Origin: Hydractinia symbiolongicarpus
Taxonomy: Eukaryota; Cnidaria; Hydrozoa; Anthoathecata; Hydractiniidae
Direction of reading: 5' to 3'
DNA: 60,000 nucleotides
NCBI RefSeq assembly: GCF_029227915.1
Contig: NC_079878.1
Coordinates: forward strand, 24,021,501-24,081,500
The position numbers and the translations under genes were made by a program. Shown here one piece after another: positions 50,901 to 60,000 of the stretch. Below the pieces are notes generated by a model that searched no databases, was not told the origin of the DNA, and saw nothing but the letters and a program-made list of their open reading frames with translations. Within the stretch, counting starts at the first letter, position 1; every line of letters starts with the position of its first letter.

Positions 50901-53900
50901 AATGGGATAAAAAAAAAATTGCTGACGTCAGCAATGGCCAGTCAAACCCCCAAAAAGTTTTTTATAGAAATTTATATACCTGTTGCCTTCCGTATAGGTC
51001 TTGAAACGCTGATCAAGAAAATGTATAGGATCATGCACAAACGGTTGCAGAGATATTGGGGTGGGAAGGTTTTTTGGTGACGTCATCGACCCGTCCATTC
51101 CGAAACGGATTTGGGGACCCAGGTTTTGGAAAATTACCCAAATTGGTCCTAAGTGACCCTTAGTTACCCACGCGGTGAAAAAAGATTGACGTCACCATCT
51201 CGTTTCCAAGTTATTTTACCCCCGGGGCTTATTTGTCAAAAAACAGCAAATTCATCTTAGAATACCGTGGCAAGTAGTGCTTATGACAAATTTTCAACCA
51301 ACCGCAAATATAAGTACATAGCAACGCCCATAGCAACCATTTTCGCATTTTTACACAATTTTCTTGCCCCTCCGTTGATGTATAATTCCTTGCGATAGCT
51401 GATGATACTTTAGGGCCTCCTAGGACAATATATGACAGTTCTGAATATTAAATGTGGTGTTCCACAAACATTCAGAAAGCTGTCTTACGACGCACCCTCC
51501 GAAGTGAACTCGTCAGAGTTTACTCGTCATCAATTGGCACCCACGCTTTACAATTTCTTCTGTGGATGCAGGCATTAGTTATTTTGTCGAGATATTGTCT
51601 GTTTCGCCTTGTTTTAGCTTTTTCCAAAAAATACCGCATCAGTTCTCTGGAAGACCAGTCAGCCTTGCGAAAATGCGCTTTGTTCAATCCATACACGTGA
51701 CCTTTGAGGAACAAAAGCGACCGAAAAGGCGCTCGAAATAACGCATGTTATTCAGTTATTTGGCAAGACGTCGAGCAGCAAAATCTCATATTTTGCCTAT
51801 ACTCCTGCTAGTAACTGGTAACCATGGCAACCAGTCAATGAAATTTTCGACTTAATTTTGTAGTACCGTCACATACTATGGTATCCTCATTAAGTATCTT
51901 CAGAAAAGACAATCCTCTATGATATGCTTTTTTTCTAGGGAAGCCGCCTTAACAGTTCCATGAGTGAATGAATGTGTAAAGTTTTTTAAATCACTTCTTC
52001 ATTGACTTTCGATTACGACCAGTATAATGTGTGTATCAAAAGTCGGCGTAGCATACGTGCAGTAATATGACACGCAGAAATAGCTTACATGTTCTTTCTT
52101 ATAAGCATGACATAAGCATTCGTAGGCTTAAACTCGGTCATTTTTTAAGCATATGCTAAGCATTATATGAAGCCTAAGAAAAGGTTGTGGAGTTTTCATG
52201 TTTTTTGTTTCGTCCGCAGTTTTTCTTTTTATTCTTTATGTCTGAATTAACCAGTATGTAGTGAGATTTAAGTTGTAATCACCGATATTCAACATTAAAA
52301 TGCAATATATTTTTTTTAAATTAGCAAATTTTTGCCCCAATCTTTTTGCTAATCTAAATATTCTAAGAATTACCTAAGCATATTTTCTTTTATAAGCTTT
52401 ATTTTGGAAGTTCATTTGCTTATAAAAAAACATGCATGTTGTGTAGGTCAAGATTTTATTCCATACATACTCTCTTTTGATGTTAAGACTGATTTAAAAA
52501 ATCTTAATCGTGATGCGTGTTTGTTTAGATGAGTGACGTCGAACGTGGCGGTGCTACAGTGTTCACGAATATAGGTCAAGCAGTGAAGCCTAGTAAGGTA
52601 AGAGTTGAGTGTTATTGTTACGTGTCACCATACATGAAGTAGCATCCGATAACGCAGTTAAAGCAAAGCTGTTTGTTTTTCTTGTTTTGTTTTGGGCCTA
52701 TCGTACCTGTAAAAACTTCATATCTTTTTCAGAGTTCATTTGGGCTGAAATTAATTCCGTTTTGCAGTAAAAAAGGTCTTCATTGGCGTTAGAGTCATGA
52801 TTCGACATTTCGGCATTTTGCCGACAACTCTTGTACAACCACATGTCATAGATATTTCAAATGCTTCAGGAAAATTTTGCTTCACACTTATTTCATTCCT
52901 CGACAGAATCTTTTAATTTAGATCTTTTTTTTCTCCAGGGTGACGCGGTGTTTTGGTTCAACTTGCATCACGATGGCACTGGCGATTATGACACTCGTCA
53001 TGCGGCTTGTCCGGTATTACTTGGCGAGAAATGGGGTAGGATATGTTTGCTCGCTTTGTTATTTCTTATGTAGGTCCTTGGTACTAGTTTCTAGACATCA
53101 TCACCATCTTAGCAACTGTCTTAGCTAACTGTGTTCAGTTATTTTTTTCTATCACAATTTCCACAACATCGTAAGTTTTATTTGTCATTCTAACAAAAGA
53201 AATAATTTTGTTCTTTTAAGCATTTTTCCGCAAAATTAACGCCCAGGGTGACCGCTAATAAAATGAGAACAAAAGTAAGGAGACAATTGACATTTTTAAG
53301 GATGTTTTGCTGCGAACGAGAATAAAAAAAAAGGAGAAAACCAATTTTAGTTCTCTATCTTTTTGTGTTACATACTATGTTCTTTAAATTAAGGAGAATA
53401 GCTAAAATTTCAAATTTTTAAAGTATATTTTGTTGAAATGTAAACTTTATATATTTGCAGAGTTGCTTCGACTGCTCCAATAACTTTATGACTCTATGAC
53501 TCTAAAATTTACAAGACGTTCTCCTATTTATATATTAAAGATAAGATACTTTAGAATGTTCTAGTATATTCCAGATGTTCTATATTTACTATTAGTAGTT
53601 TCTAGTATAGTTATCTTATTTCTGGAATATTCTCCAATGTCTCTTATATTTCTAGATAGTACACAAGGTTCTAGAATGTTCTTGCGGCAAGAGTGCCTAT
53701 TTTCAACACTCCTCCTCACTCGCAGTCCGTAAGGTTCTTCAATCCGATCATCGTTCGCAACTTATCAAACTGTACTCGTCCGATTCCTTTCGTCATTATA
53801 TCTGCGATCATATCTCCACTTTGACAGCACTTCAATTGGATTTGCTTTGATTTAACTTGCTCTCTTACGTAATGATATTTCATATCGATGTGTTTGGCTC

Positions 53901-56900
53901 GTCCGTGAAATTGAGGATTCTTTGTCATTGCGATGGCTGATTGATTATCTTCATTGATGATTGTTGCATTTGGCTGCTTTTCTCCCTAAAAGTCGTCGTA
54001 GCCAAATCGATTCCTGTGAGGCTTTTGATAATGCAATATATTCGGCTTCTGCAGTTGACAAAGCTACACATGTTTGTTTCTTGCTGTTCCAGCTGATTGC
54101 TGCTCCGCTCATCATGAATACGTATCCAGAAGTTGATTTACGATCATTCAAATCTCCAGCCCAATCTGCGTCAGAAAATCCTTCTATTGTTGAATTCTTT
54201 TCGTACAAAAGACCATAATCAATTGTTCCATTGAGATACCTCATGATCCTCTTAACGGCAATCCAGTGTTGTTGTGACGGTTTTGATGAAAATCTGGCAA
54301 CATTGCTCAAAGCATAAGCGATATCTGGTCGTGTTCTCGTAGAAAGGTAAAGTAACTGTCCAACTACTGATTGATACATCTCTGGATCAACGAGTTTATC
54401 TGTTTCATTTGATTTGATGAGTTTGCGTCCAATCTCTACAGGTGTTGCCACAGGTTTGGAATTCTCCATTGAAAACTTCTTGAGTAGATTTCTTGTGTAA
54501 CTTGGTTGTCCAATCCAAATTCTTCCTGCACTAAAATATTCTATCTTGACTCCTAGAAAATGGTTCATCTTCCCCATGTCTCTGATGTCGAATCTATCTC
54601 CAATCATCTTGATAAATTCATCAATACGTTTATGATTGTTTCCGGCCAGTATGATATCATCAACATATACAGCGATTATGAATGTTTCTTCATCTGTTTC
54701 AAGCGTGTATATACAAGGATCGTTGTTTGATTGTTTGAAGCCCATACTCTTTAGATGTTTGTCAAGTGCTTCGTTCCAACATCTAGATGATTGCTTCAAT
54801 CCATAGATACTTTTCTTGAGTTTACAAACCAAGTGTTCCTTTCCTAGAATTTCAAATCCCTCTGGTTGTTTCATATATATGGTTTCGTTAAGTTCACCGT
54901 TCAAAAATGCAGTTCCAACGTCGAGTTGATGCAGGAGAAGTTCTTTCTTGACTGCCAATCCAATCAACGTTCGTATTGATTCGAATCTAACTACCGGAGA
55001 AGTTGTTTCGTCATAATCTTCTCCATATCTTTGATTGTATCCTTGTGCAACCAATCTTGCTTTGTATCGTTCCACATTCCCATCAGAGTCTTGTTTCTTT
55101 TTGTATACCCATTTGCTGCCAACAACTTTTCTGTTTGGAGGTAATTCAGTCAATTCCCATACTTCGTTTTTGTGTAGAGAATCCAATTCGGCTTCCATTG
55201 CTTGCATCCACTTGTCTGCATCATGTCCTTTGATTGCTTTAGAAAATGTATTTGGATCTTCTTCTTGAGTGATGTATACCCATTCTCCGTAACGATCAGG
55301 AGGCCGTCGTTCTCTTACTTGTCGCTCTTGCTCCTCCTGTATTTGATTATCTGTGTTTTCTTCACGAGGTTGTAATTCGATCTCTACTTTTGGTTTGTCT
55401 ATGTCACGGTCGTCTTTCAATTCACCACAGATTTCATTGAATGTCACATTTCGGCTGTAAAAGACTCTCTTCTTGTCGTTGTCATATAGACGATATCCCT
55501 TGATTCCATCACCGTATCCAAGAAATACACTCTTCTTGGTTTTTGAATCAAGTTTCTTTCTTTCATCTTTTGGTACGTGAGCATACGCATCACATCCGAA
55601 AATTCGTAGATTTTCGACATTTGGTTTCTTTCCAGTTAATACTTCAAAGGGTGTCTTCCCTTTAACTGCTGTCGTTGGACATCGGTTACGAAGGTACGTT
55701 GCTGTAGCCAAGGCTTCGGCCCAAAATCGTTTTGGTAACTTTGAATCTGCTAACATTGATCTTACAGATTCCATGAGTGTTCTGTTCATCCTCTCTGCAA
55801 CTCCATTTTGTTGCGGTGTTTTCGGAATTGTCAACTCATGATGAATACCTTCCTTCTTCAAATAGTCTTCGAACTCTTTGGATGTATATTCTCCACCATT
55901 GTCAGTTCTAAACGTTTTTATCTGAATTCCAGTCGATTTTTCCACAGTTGCTTTCCATTCTTTAAAATTCTCAAACACTTCACTTTTGTGTTTCATGACA
56001 TATACCCATACGTATCTTGATTTATCGTCAATGAATGTAACAAAATATTCTGCACCACTAAGTGATTTTGTTTCTATCTTTCCACAAACGTCGCTATGGA
56101 TTATACCAAGGAGATTTTTCGATCGATCTCCTCCTGTCTTCGGAAACGGTATTTTGCTTTGTTTCCCATCAATGCACGGTTCACAAAATGTCGGTTTCTT
56201 TGTTGCATCATAATCAAACCCTTTAACAAGTTTGTCCCTTGCCAATCGTTTAAGATTCTGCACACCGAGATGACCGTATCTTCTATGCCAAATTTCTTCC
56301 TTTGTTGTAGCGTTATTATCACATTTCATAACTGTGTGATTCTTCGTATTTCTCAATCCATTACAGTTGAGATGGTAAAGGTTGCCATGCTTTGTTGCTG
56401 TACCAATGATTCCGTGTTTCGCATCCACGATATCACATTTGAAATCTTCAAACTGAAACTTCTTTCCATTTGTTGCAGCTTTTGATACACTAAGTAAATT
56501 GTACGAAAGTTGTGGTACAAATAAGACATCAGATAACTTGCATACAACGTTTCTGTTTTCTGAAATGTTCATTTCCAAGGTTACTGTTCCTTTTCCAATT
56601 GCTTGTACTGAATATCCATCACCGACAGTGATATCTTGTGGTATTTCAAGTGACGAAATTTCTTCGAACAATTCCTCTTCGTTACACATGTGACATGTTG
56701 CGCCTGAATCAACTATCCAGTTACTTTTTCCTTTGACTGCCAAAGTATTTTCAGCAACTAAACTGATGATTTCTTCGTCATCATCTTCTTCTTCTTCAGC
56801 CGTACACACATTTTGCGGCTTCATTCGATTTTTACCGTACGTCGAAGGAGTCTGTCTCTCGAACTTCTTCGTTAATTCTTTGCAATATCGTTTCACATGA

Positions 56901-58343
56901 CCAATCTTTCCACAGTGATAACATCTGGGTCCCTTTCTTGGCTTTCCATGATTCGATGTCATTGCTTTGACATTCGTTTCCAAAGTGTCCTTATCTTTCC
57001 GCTTGCTTTCCTCGTGTAACAATCGTTCAGTTACGACTTCAAGCTTCGGTACTTCAGCACTAGCCTCCAGAGCTGTAACTAGCATATCATACGAGTCTGG
57101 TAAGCTTGCTAACAAATGAACAACTTTACTTTCATCATCCAACGGGTCTCCAATAATTGCAAGTTCATCGAAAATTTCTGTCAAAGCTTTAACGTGCTTT
57201 TGAACAGATTGCTCATCTTTCAACTTCAAGTCATACAACTTCCTGCGTAGTGTCAATTTATTACTCCATGTCTTCTTTTGGAACTGGTCTGCCAACTTCT
57301 TCCAAACCTCAGTAGGATCTTCTGGATCTGGTCCAAGCAGGTATAACAGCGTTGGTTCCACCGACAAAACAATCGTTGCTAACGCACGATCTCTACGCAA
57401 ATTAAATTTCGGAATTTCTCTCTCTTCAGTTGGAGCATTTTCTCTTCCATCAACAATTCCCCAAAGTCCATCTTTGATTAACGCCATTCTACACTGTACC
57501 TTCCAGGTAGCATAGTTTGTTCCATTCAATGGTTTTATCAATACTTTGGTGCTTTCCATCGCCATTTGTTCCGTATTCAACTAATCCGGATAATCCGTTT
57601 CAGGTTTCCACAATACGATTTTTCGTGCGAACTTTACACCAATCCAAACCAAAATCAAAACAAACTCGTCGGACACACAAGATGGCTTCTTCTTCTTGAA
57701 TATTATTTCTGTAAATATTCAATCTTCTTGGGCATAGACTGGGCCCATAACCTGTTGAAATGTAAACTTTATATATTTGCAGAGTTGCTTCGACTGCTCC
57801 AATAACTTTATGACTCTATGACTCTAAAATTTACAAGACGTTCTCCTATTTATATATTAAAGATAAGATACTTTAGAATGTTCTAGTATATTCCAGATGT
57901 TCTATATTTACTATTAGTAGTTTCTAGTATAGTTATCTTATTTCTGGAATATTCTCCAATGTCTCTTATATTTCTAGATAGTACACAAGGTTCTAGAATG
58001 TTCTTGCGGCAAGAGTGCCTATTTTCAACATATTTAAGTACTTTTAAGAAGATTTTCTTTTTCTAAGGTTATTTAAGTAATTTAAGGAGGAGTGGTCACC
58101 CTGACGCCGGAACTACTGCGCTAACTTATTGAAGGTGTTTCTAAAAATGTGTTTGTCACACTTTCTAAGACAAAAAAAAATTCCCGTCGTTTTTAAAAAA
58201 AATTATAGACTGGTTTAAAAATAGCCGACAATGAACTACCAACATGATTTTTTTTCTTCTTTATAGTGAGTAATCGTTGGATCCACGAACATGGTCAAGA
58301 GTTCAGAAGGCCGTGTAAATTGAACTTAGACGACAATAATTGA
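44983..58343 (+). CDS. Collagen prolyl 4-hydroxylase alpha subunit (13 exons)
   Basis: Exons: 44983-45322, 45692-45850, 46345-46517, 47053-47104, 47382-47614, 48014-48184, 48687-48757, 49142-49241, 49407-49460, 50212-50280, 52529-52597, 52939-53035, 58267-58343. Introns are GT-AG, phases agree, total 554 residues (vertebrate alpha subunits about 530). The enzyme hydroxylates proline in X-Pro-Gly of procollagen in the ER lumen using Fe(II), 2-oxoglutarate, O2 and ascorbate, in a tetramer with protein disulphide isomerase. Visible: signal peptide (about 1-24), N-terminal P4Ha domain with VGHPVQAFLTLRRM, peptide-substrate TPR-like region (about 166-245), a basic Lys/Arg linker, ELCRGET, RATVHNPVTGKL, then the double-stranded beta-helix. 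Catalytic set is complete: H446 and D448 (ETHFDFAR), H518 (DTRHAACP), and K528 for 2-oxoglutarate (LGEKW). It ends NRWIHEHGQEFRRPC then a short acidic tail. P4HA1 and P4HA2 are equally possible counterparts. Confidence 0.96.
46134..46228 (+). repeat. Short direct duplication in intron 2 of the prolyl hydroxylase gene
   Basis: GGTTGAAAAGGTTCATAAAT and following TTGT occur at 46134 and 46187, each followed by a copy of AGGAAA(A/G)TGTTGAGATGT. A local tandem duplication with a small indel. Confidence 0.75.
46871..47000. repeat. Repeat family A, partial copy (intron 3)
   Basis: It contains AAATCCACCTGAGCAG, GATGACGTCAGC, a TTTTTTAGCAATTTTTT stretch and TTGTTGCCTCTG, the order seen in the first half of the 2968 copy. 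Strongly diverged. Confidence 0.35.
48891..49030 (+). repeat. Imperfect 17-bp tandem array with TGACGTAA motifs (intron 7)
   Basis: About seven units of the form ATCACTGAATGACGTAA, with A/G changes, run through this intron. Four to five units hold TGACGTAA and one holds the inverse TTACGTCA-like AACGTCAT. TGACGTAA resembles ATF/CREB-type binding sites, but in a tandem array this may be coincidence. Confidence 0.75.
50714..51225. repeat. Repeat family A, copy 2 (intron 10)
   Basis: It starts AAAGCCCGTGGAGAAATCCA and runs on to CTTAGGC. It carries two CTGATCAAGAAAATGTATA blocks, ACCCGTCCATTCCGAAACGG, CCCAAATTGGTCCTA and TTAGTTACCCACGCGG, ending near TCGTTTCCAAGTTATTTTAC. The doubling of the CTGATCAAGAAAATGTATA block suggests an internal duplication or two nested copies. 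Confidence 0.6.
53426..53430 (+). repeat. Target-site duplication (left)
   Basis: TATTT directly precedes the left LTR and is repeated directly after the right LTR at 58031-58035. A 5-bp duplication is normal for copia integrases. Confidence 0.9.
53431..53708 (-). repeat. 3' LTR (left copy)
   Basis: 278 bp beginning TGTTGAAATGTAAACTTTAT and ending GTGCCTATTTTCAACA. Relative to the minus-strand element this is the 3' LTR. It appears identical to 57753-58030. Confidence 0.97.
53709..53720 (-). other. Polypurine tract of the copia element
   Basis: On the minus strand GTGAGGAGGAG lies directly before the 3' LTR, the usual position for plus-strand DNA priming. Confidence 0.8.
53716..53993 (-). 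pseudogene. C-terminal end of copia RNase H, out of frame
   Basis: This frame (stop near 53716) carries the family's usual ending: acidic NEDNQSAIAMTKN, then PQFHGRAKHID, REQV and DIMTKG. It should be joined to the long upstream polyprotein but sits in another frame because of an extra base in the CCC run at 53994-53996. It is too short to work alone. Confidence 0.85.
53951..57565 (-). CDS. Copia gag-pol polyprotein (frameshifted before its last about 90 codons)
   Basis: Translation should start at the ATG 57565-57563; the frame itself opens five codons earlier with TTG. Numbered from that frame opening: gag with NYATWK near 22, zinc knuckle C220-X2-C223-X4-H228-X4-C233, protease DSGA at 291-294, integrase HHCC zinc site (H432, H437, C466, C469) and catalytic D497, D560, E596 (D-D-35-E), RT with YVDD at 972-975, and RNase H SDADWAG near 1136. 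The stop at 53951 is premature: the conserved end of RNase H continues in another frame. It encodes capsid, protease, integrase and reverse transcriptase for cytoplasmic particles. If the frameshift is real this copy probably lacks working RNase H and depends on others. Confidence 0.95.
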   Translation of the reverse strand: MAMESTKVLIKPLNGTNYATWKVQCRMALIKDGLWGIVDGRENAPTEEREIPKFNLRRDRALATIVLSVEPTLLYLLGPDPEDPTEVWKKLADQFQKKTWSNKLTLRRKLYDLKLKDEQSVQKHVKALTEIFDELAIIGDPLDDESKVVHLLASLPDSYDMLVTALEASAEVPKLEVVTERLLHEESKRKDKDTLETNVKAMTSNHGKPRKGPRCYHCGKIGHVKRYCKELTKKFERQTPSTYGKNRMKPQNVCTAEEEEDDDEEIISLVAENTLAVKGKSNWIVDSGATCHMCNEEELFEEISSLEIPQDITVGDGYSVQAIGKGTVTLEMNISENRNVVCKLSDVLFVPQLSYNLLSVSKAATNGKKFQFEDFKCDIVDAKHGIIGTATKHGNLYHLNCNGLRNTKNHTVMKCDNNATTKEEIWHRRYGHLGVQNLKRLARDKLVKGFDYDATKKPTFCEPCIDGKQSKIPFPKTGGDRSKNLLGIIHSDVCGKIETKSLSGAEYFVTFIDDKSRYVWVYVMKHKSEVFENFKEWKATVEKSTGIQIKTFRTDNGGEYTSKEFEDYLKKEGIHHELTIPKTPQQNGVAERMNRTLMESVRSMLADSKLPKRFWAEALATATYLRNRCPTTAVKGKTPFEVLTGKKPNVENLRIFGCDAYAHVPKDERKKLDSKTKKSVFLGYGDGIKGYRLYDNDKKRVFYSRNVTFNEICGELKDDRDIDKPKVEIELQPREENTDNQIQEEQERQVRERRPPDRYGEWVYITQEEDPNTFSKAIKGHDADKWMQAMEAELDSLHKNEVWELTELPPNRKVVGSKWVYKKKQDSDGNVERYKARLVAQGYNQRYGEDYDETTSPVVRFESIRTLIGLAVKKELLLHQLDVGTAFLNGELNETIYMKQPEGFEILGKEHLVCKLKKSIYGLKQSSRCWNEALDKHLKSMGFKQSNNDPCIYTLETDEETFIIAVYVDDIILAGNNHKRIDEFIKMIGDRFDIRDMGKMNHFLGVKIEYFSAGRIWIGQPSYTRNLLKKFSMENSKPVATPVEIGRKLIKSNETDKLVDPEMYQSVVGQLLYLSTRTRPDIAYALSNVARFSSKPSQQHWIAVKRIMRYLNGTIDYGLLYEKNSTIEGFSDADWAGDLNDRKSTSGYVFMMSGAAISWNSKKQTCVALSTAEAEYIALSKASQESIWLRRLLGRKAAKCNNHQ
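57739..57752 (-). other. Primer-binding site, initiator tRNA-Met anticodon arm
   Basis: On the minus strand GGTTATGGGCCCAG directly follows the 5' LTR. It is the complement of CTGGGCCCATAACC, the anticodon stem-loop of animal initiator tRNA-Met (from memory of that conserved tRNA). Priming by an internal tRNA fragment is known for Drosophila copia. Confidence 0.85.
57753..58030 (-). repeat. 5' LTR (right copy)
   Basis: 278 bp, apparently identical to the left LTR. It should carry the element's promoter on the minus strand. Confidence 0.97.
58031..58035 (+). repeat. Target-site duplication (right)
   Basis: TATTT, matching 53426-53430. Confidence 0.9.
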
Positions 58344-58729
58344 ATTCATCAATAGACAAAACCGCAAAAATATAAACCTCTTTTTTACATATTTATTTTT
58401 GTTAATAGTAGTTATAGAACTTTTAATATTTTTAAACCTTTTTTTAAACATTTTTATCCGTAGCATGTAAATATTATAAGATATTGTCATTCATTAAGTC
58501 AGTTTATATATATTTTTAATAATTTCTTTTTCAAAATTTCTTTTTCTTTTGCATGGTGTGTGTATAGTTAGCGTGTGTAGTTGCTGATGGAAGATTTTAT
58601 AGATTGCTTTGTTTACGTTTTAGCACTTGATGTTTTTCCCAAAATTTATAGTGTACTTTTCAATTTTTTAATTTACCAACACTTGATATACCTTAAAAAT
58701 ATTTCCAAGAACAAAAAAATGGTTGTTTT

Positions 58730-58735
58730 AATAAA
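58730..58735 (+). promoter_or_regulatory. Candidate poly(A) signal of the prolyl hydroxylase gene
   Basis: AATAAA about 390 nt after the TGA. Another AATAAA lies near 58847. Either would give a 3' UTR of reasonable length. Confidence 0.4.
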
Positions 58736-59256
58736 CAGTGATGATGCTTACAAACATAAAAGTACTCAGCATTGCGCATTTTTAGAAGGGTTTTTTTGCC
58801 AGCTCTGTTTGTTTCAAAATCGCAATTGCATTACCATAGTTTCAACCAATAAATTTGCTTCAATCGCTGCGATTTTTGTGTGCGCCTGTTGTCTGTTACC
58901 AAAGCACATTGTGCTGCCCGGATCTACGTTTTGCTCAATGATCGTAGTAGTGGATTTTCATCCCCTGGGGTTAGTTACATGATGTTAATGCCGCTAGCGC
59001 TTACCTCGACGGCTGCTCGATGTCAAAGGAACAAGAAACCCCCTACCACAGTAAGACTTTTGCTTTTTTGGTACGATGTTTCCGTTAGATCAAATAGAAT
59101 AATTTCACGCTTCCATAAAATCATGTCTGCTTCAAAAGTCTGCGATATACAGGTTTTTCTTATGACAGTTTGACTGTGATTCGGTAGGTTGTCTACCAAG
59201 TGTCCTATATTATTTAGAGCCTGTCACGGTTGCCGGGAAATATGGTTTCGTCAGAC

Positions 59257-59299
59257 TTCATTGTCAGTTCTTCGCTGTAAGGCAACAACTGACAATGAA
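59257..59299. repeat. 13-bp inverted repeat
   Basis: TTCATTGTCAGTT (59257-59269) and its exact inverse AACTGACAATGAA (59287-59299) are separated by 17 nt. Confidence 0.85.
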
Positions 59300-59310
59300 C
59301 TTTTACGCCT

Positions 59311-59830
59311 TGTTCCCACTGGTGACGTAAGCGTAAGCAACTCGAATGCGCAGTACACGAATATGTAAAGTGGCAAATATACATAACGCATTCCCACCTA
59401 TAACATAAACATTACATTCAGCAAGAGATGAGAGAAGACTTTGGGGGGGGGGCTATTTTGGCATTGTTATTGCTCAAAAAAAAGTTTATTAGAAAAATTA
59501 ATAATAAAAAACAACAACATTGGGACAATATTTAAATAATCGGTCAAGTAATAAGTTTGTGAGTTTCATTTAGCTAATTGCGAATCTTATTTTAAAAGAC
59601 ATTTTGAAGTATTTCTTCACAGGAATCACTTTCTGATAAAGTCGCATTTGTTTAATATATCCCGCCCACGACGATGTATTACTTAAAATCAATTGACGAT
59701 TTGTTAACGTTTTTGAACGATCCTTGAAATGATTGTGTTTATTTTTATCTGGTTCCCACTCCAGAGAATGTCTGTGGATTTTCTTATGCTTGTGTTTATG
59801 CTTATGCTCGTGTCACCAGTGTGGGAACCA
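59311..59830. mobile_element. Putative MITE, GTTCCCACTGGTGAC ends
   Basis: TGTTCCCACTGGTGACGTAA at 59311, followed by GCGTAAGCA, is mirrored at 59799-59830 by TGCTTATGCTCG and TGTCACCAGTGTGGGAACCA. The 520-bp span has no convincing frame. A further GGTTCCCACTCCAG at 59751 may be a nested end. Confidence 0.45.
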
Positions 59831-60000
59831 AACTTAAAAGAAGCTTCTGTTTTTTGGAAAGAAAAGTCCTGGAAACGAGATTGTCCGTTGAAAAAGTCTT
59901 TAGGTTTCCGTAAATTTTTTATTAAAAATGGTACCGGTAACGACACGTTCCTTATGTTCAAAACAAAGCTGAGTGTAGTTTAGTCAACCTATCATTTCCA

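Larger units (their letters stand above)
53431..58030 (-). mobile_element. Complete Ty1/copia LTR retrotransposon
   Basis: The 4600-bp element lies antisense in the last intron (53036-58266) of the prolyl hydroxylase gene. It has two 278-bp LTRs with TGTTGAAA...TTTCAACA ends, a TATTT target duplication, a primer-binding site, a polypurine tract, and a gag-protease-integrase-RT-RNase H frame in copia order (integrase before RT). The LTRs look identical by eye, so insertion was recent. A one-base frameshift lies near the end of RNase H. Without the element and duplication the intron would be about 626 bp. Confidence 0.97.
58736..60000. other. Downstream flank, no supported gene
   Basis: Several frames of up to about 130 codons occur, but none resembles a known protein and they are hydrophobic or low in complexity. 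The region contains a 13-bp inverted repeat (59257-59299), an 11-base G run near 59445, and an inverted-repeat pair at 59311/59830. Confidence 0.4.

Noticed and set aside
51520-51714. 64-codon minus-strand frame containing SRELMRYFLEKAKTRRNRQY
   Set aside because: It opens with TTG, not ATG, lies in an intron of a gene on the other strand next to a repeat, and matches no family I know.
54990-56700. Several plus-strand frames of 70-130 codons across the copia element
   Set aside because: Antisense shadows of the gag-pol frame.

Overview
The window is animal nuclear DNA: very AT-rich, with canonical GT-AG introns, dense microsatellites and small dispersed repeats. It holds three conserved animal genes and one recent LTR retrotransposon. 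A non-bilaterian animal, most likely a cnidarian, fits best (AT-rich genome, single-exon FZD5/8-type frizzled, recurrent short inverted-repeat elements). The species cannot be named from the sequence alone.

Layout. (1) 128-11701, plus strand: ERCC8 (Cockayne syndrome A), the DDB1-binding WD40 protein of transcription-coupled repair, assembled here from 11 exons whose phases all agree; only the last exon is tentative. (2) 16509-18251, minus strand: an intact single-exon Wnt receptor of the Frizzled 5/8 class, 580 residues, convergent with ERCC8. (3) 18252-44982: about 26.7 kb without a supported gene, between the 5' ends of frizzled and the next gene. It holds microsatellites, a 35-bp minisatellite, a tRNA-like SINE head, pogo-like transposon ends, several putative MITEs, a near-200-bp AT run beside a 34-bp palindrome, and a perfect 27-bp hairpin. 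(4) 44983-58343, plus strand: a collagen prolyl 4-hydroxylase alpha subunit assembled from 13 exons (554 residues), with signal peptide and all Fe(II)/2-oxoglutarate ligands. (5) 53431-58030, minus strand: a complete Ty1/copia element in the last intron of that gene, with 278-bp LTRs that look identical, a 5-bp target duplication, a primer site matching the anticodon arm of initiator tRNA-Met, and one frameshift near the end of RNase H. (6) 58344-60000: 3' UTR, then inverted-repeat sequence.

The three host genes have unrelated roles (DNA repair, Wnt signalling, collagen maturation) and are neighbours, not an operon. I found no convincing tRNA gene, rRNA gene or CRISPR array, and no clearly new multi-gene system. 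The less ordinary observations are the tentative ERCC8 C-terminal tail with a PCNA-binding-like motif, the Arg substitution in the Frizzled Dishevelled-binding motif, the youth and priming mode of the copia element, and several repeat structures.
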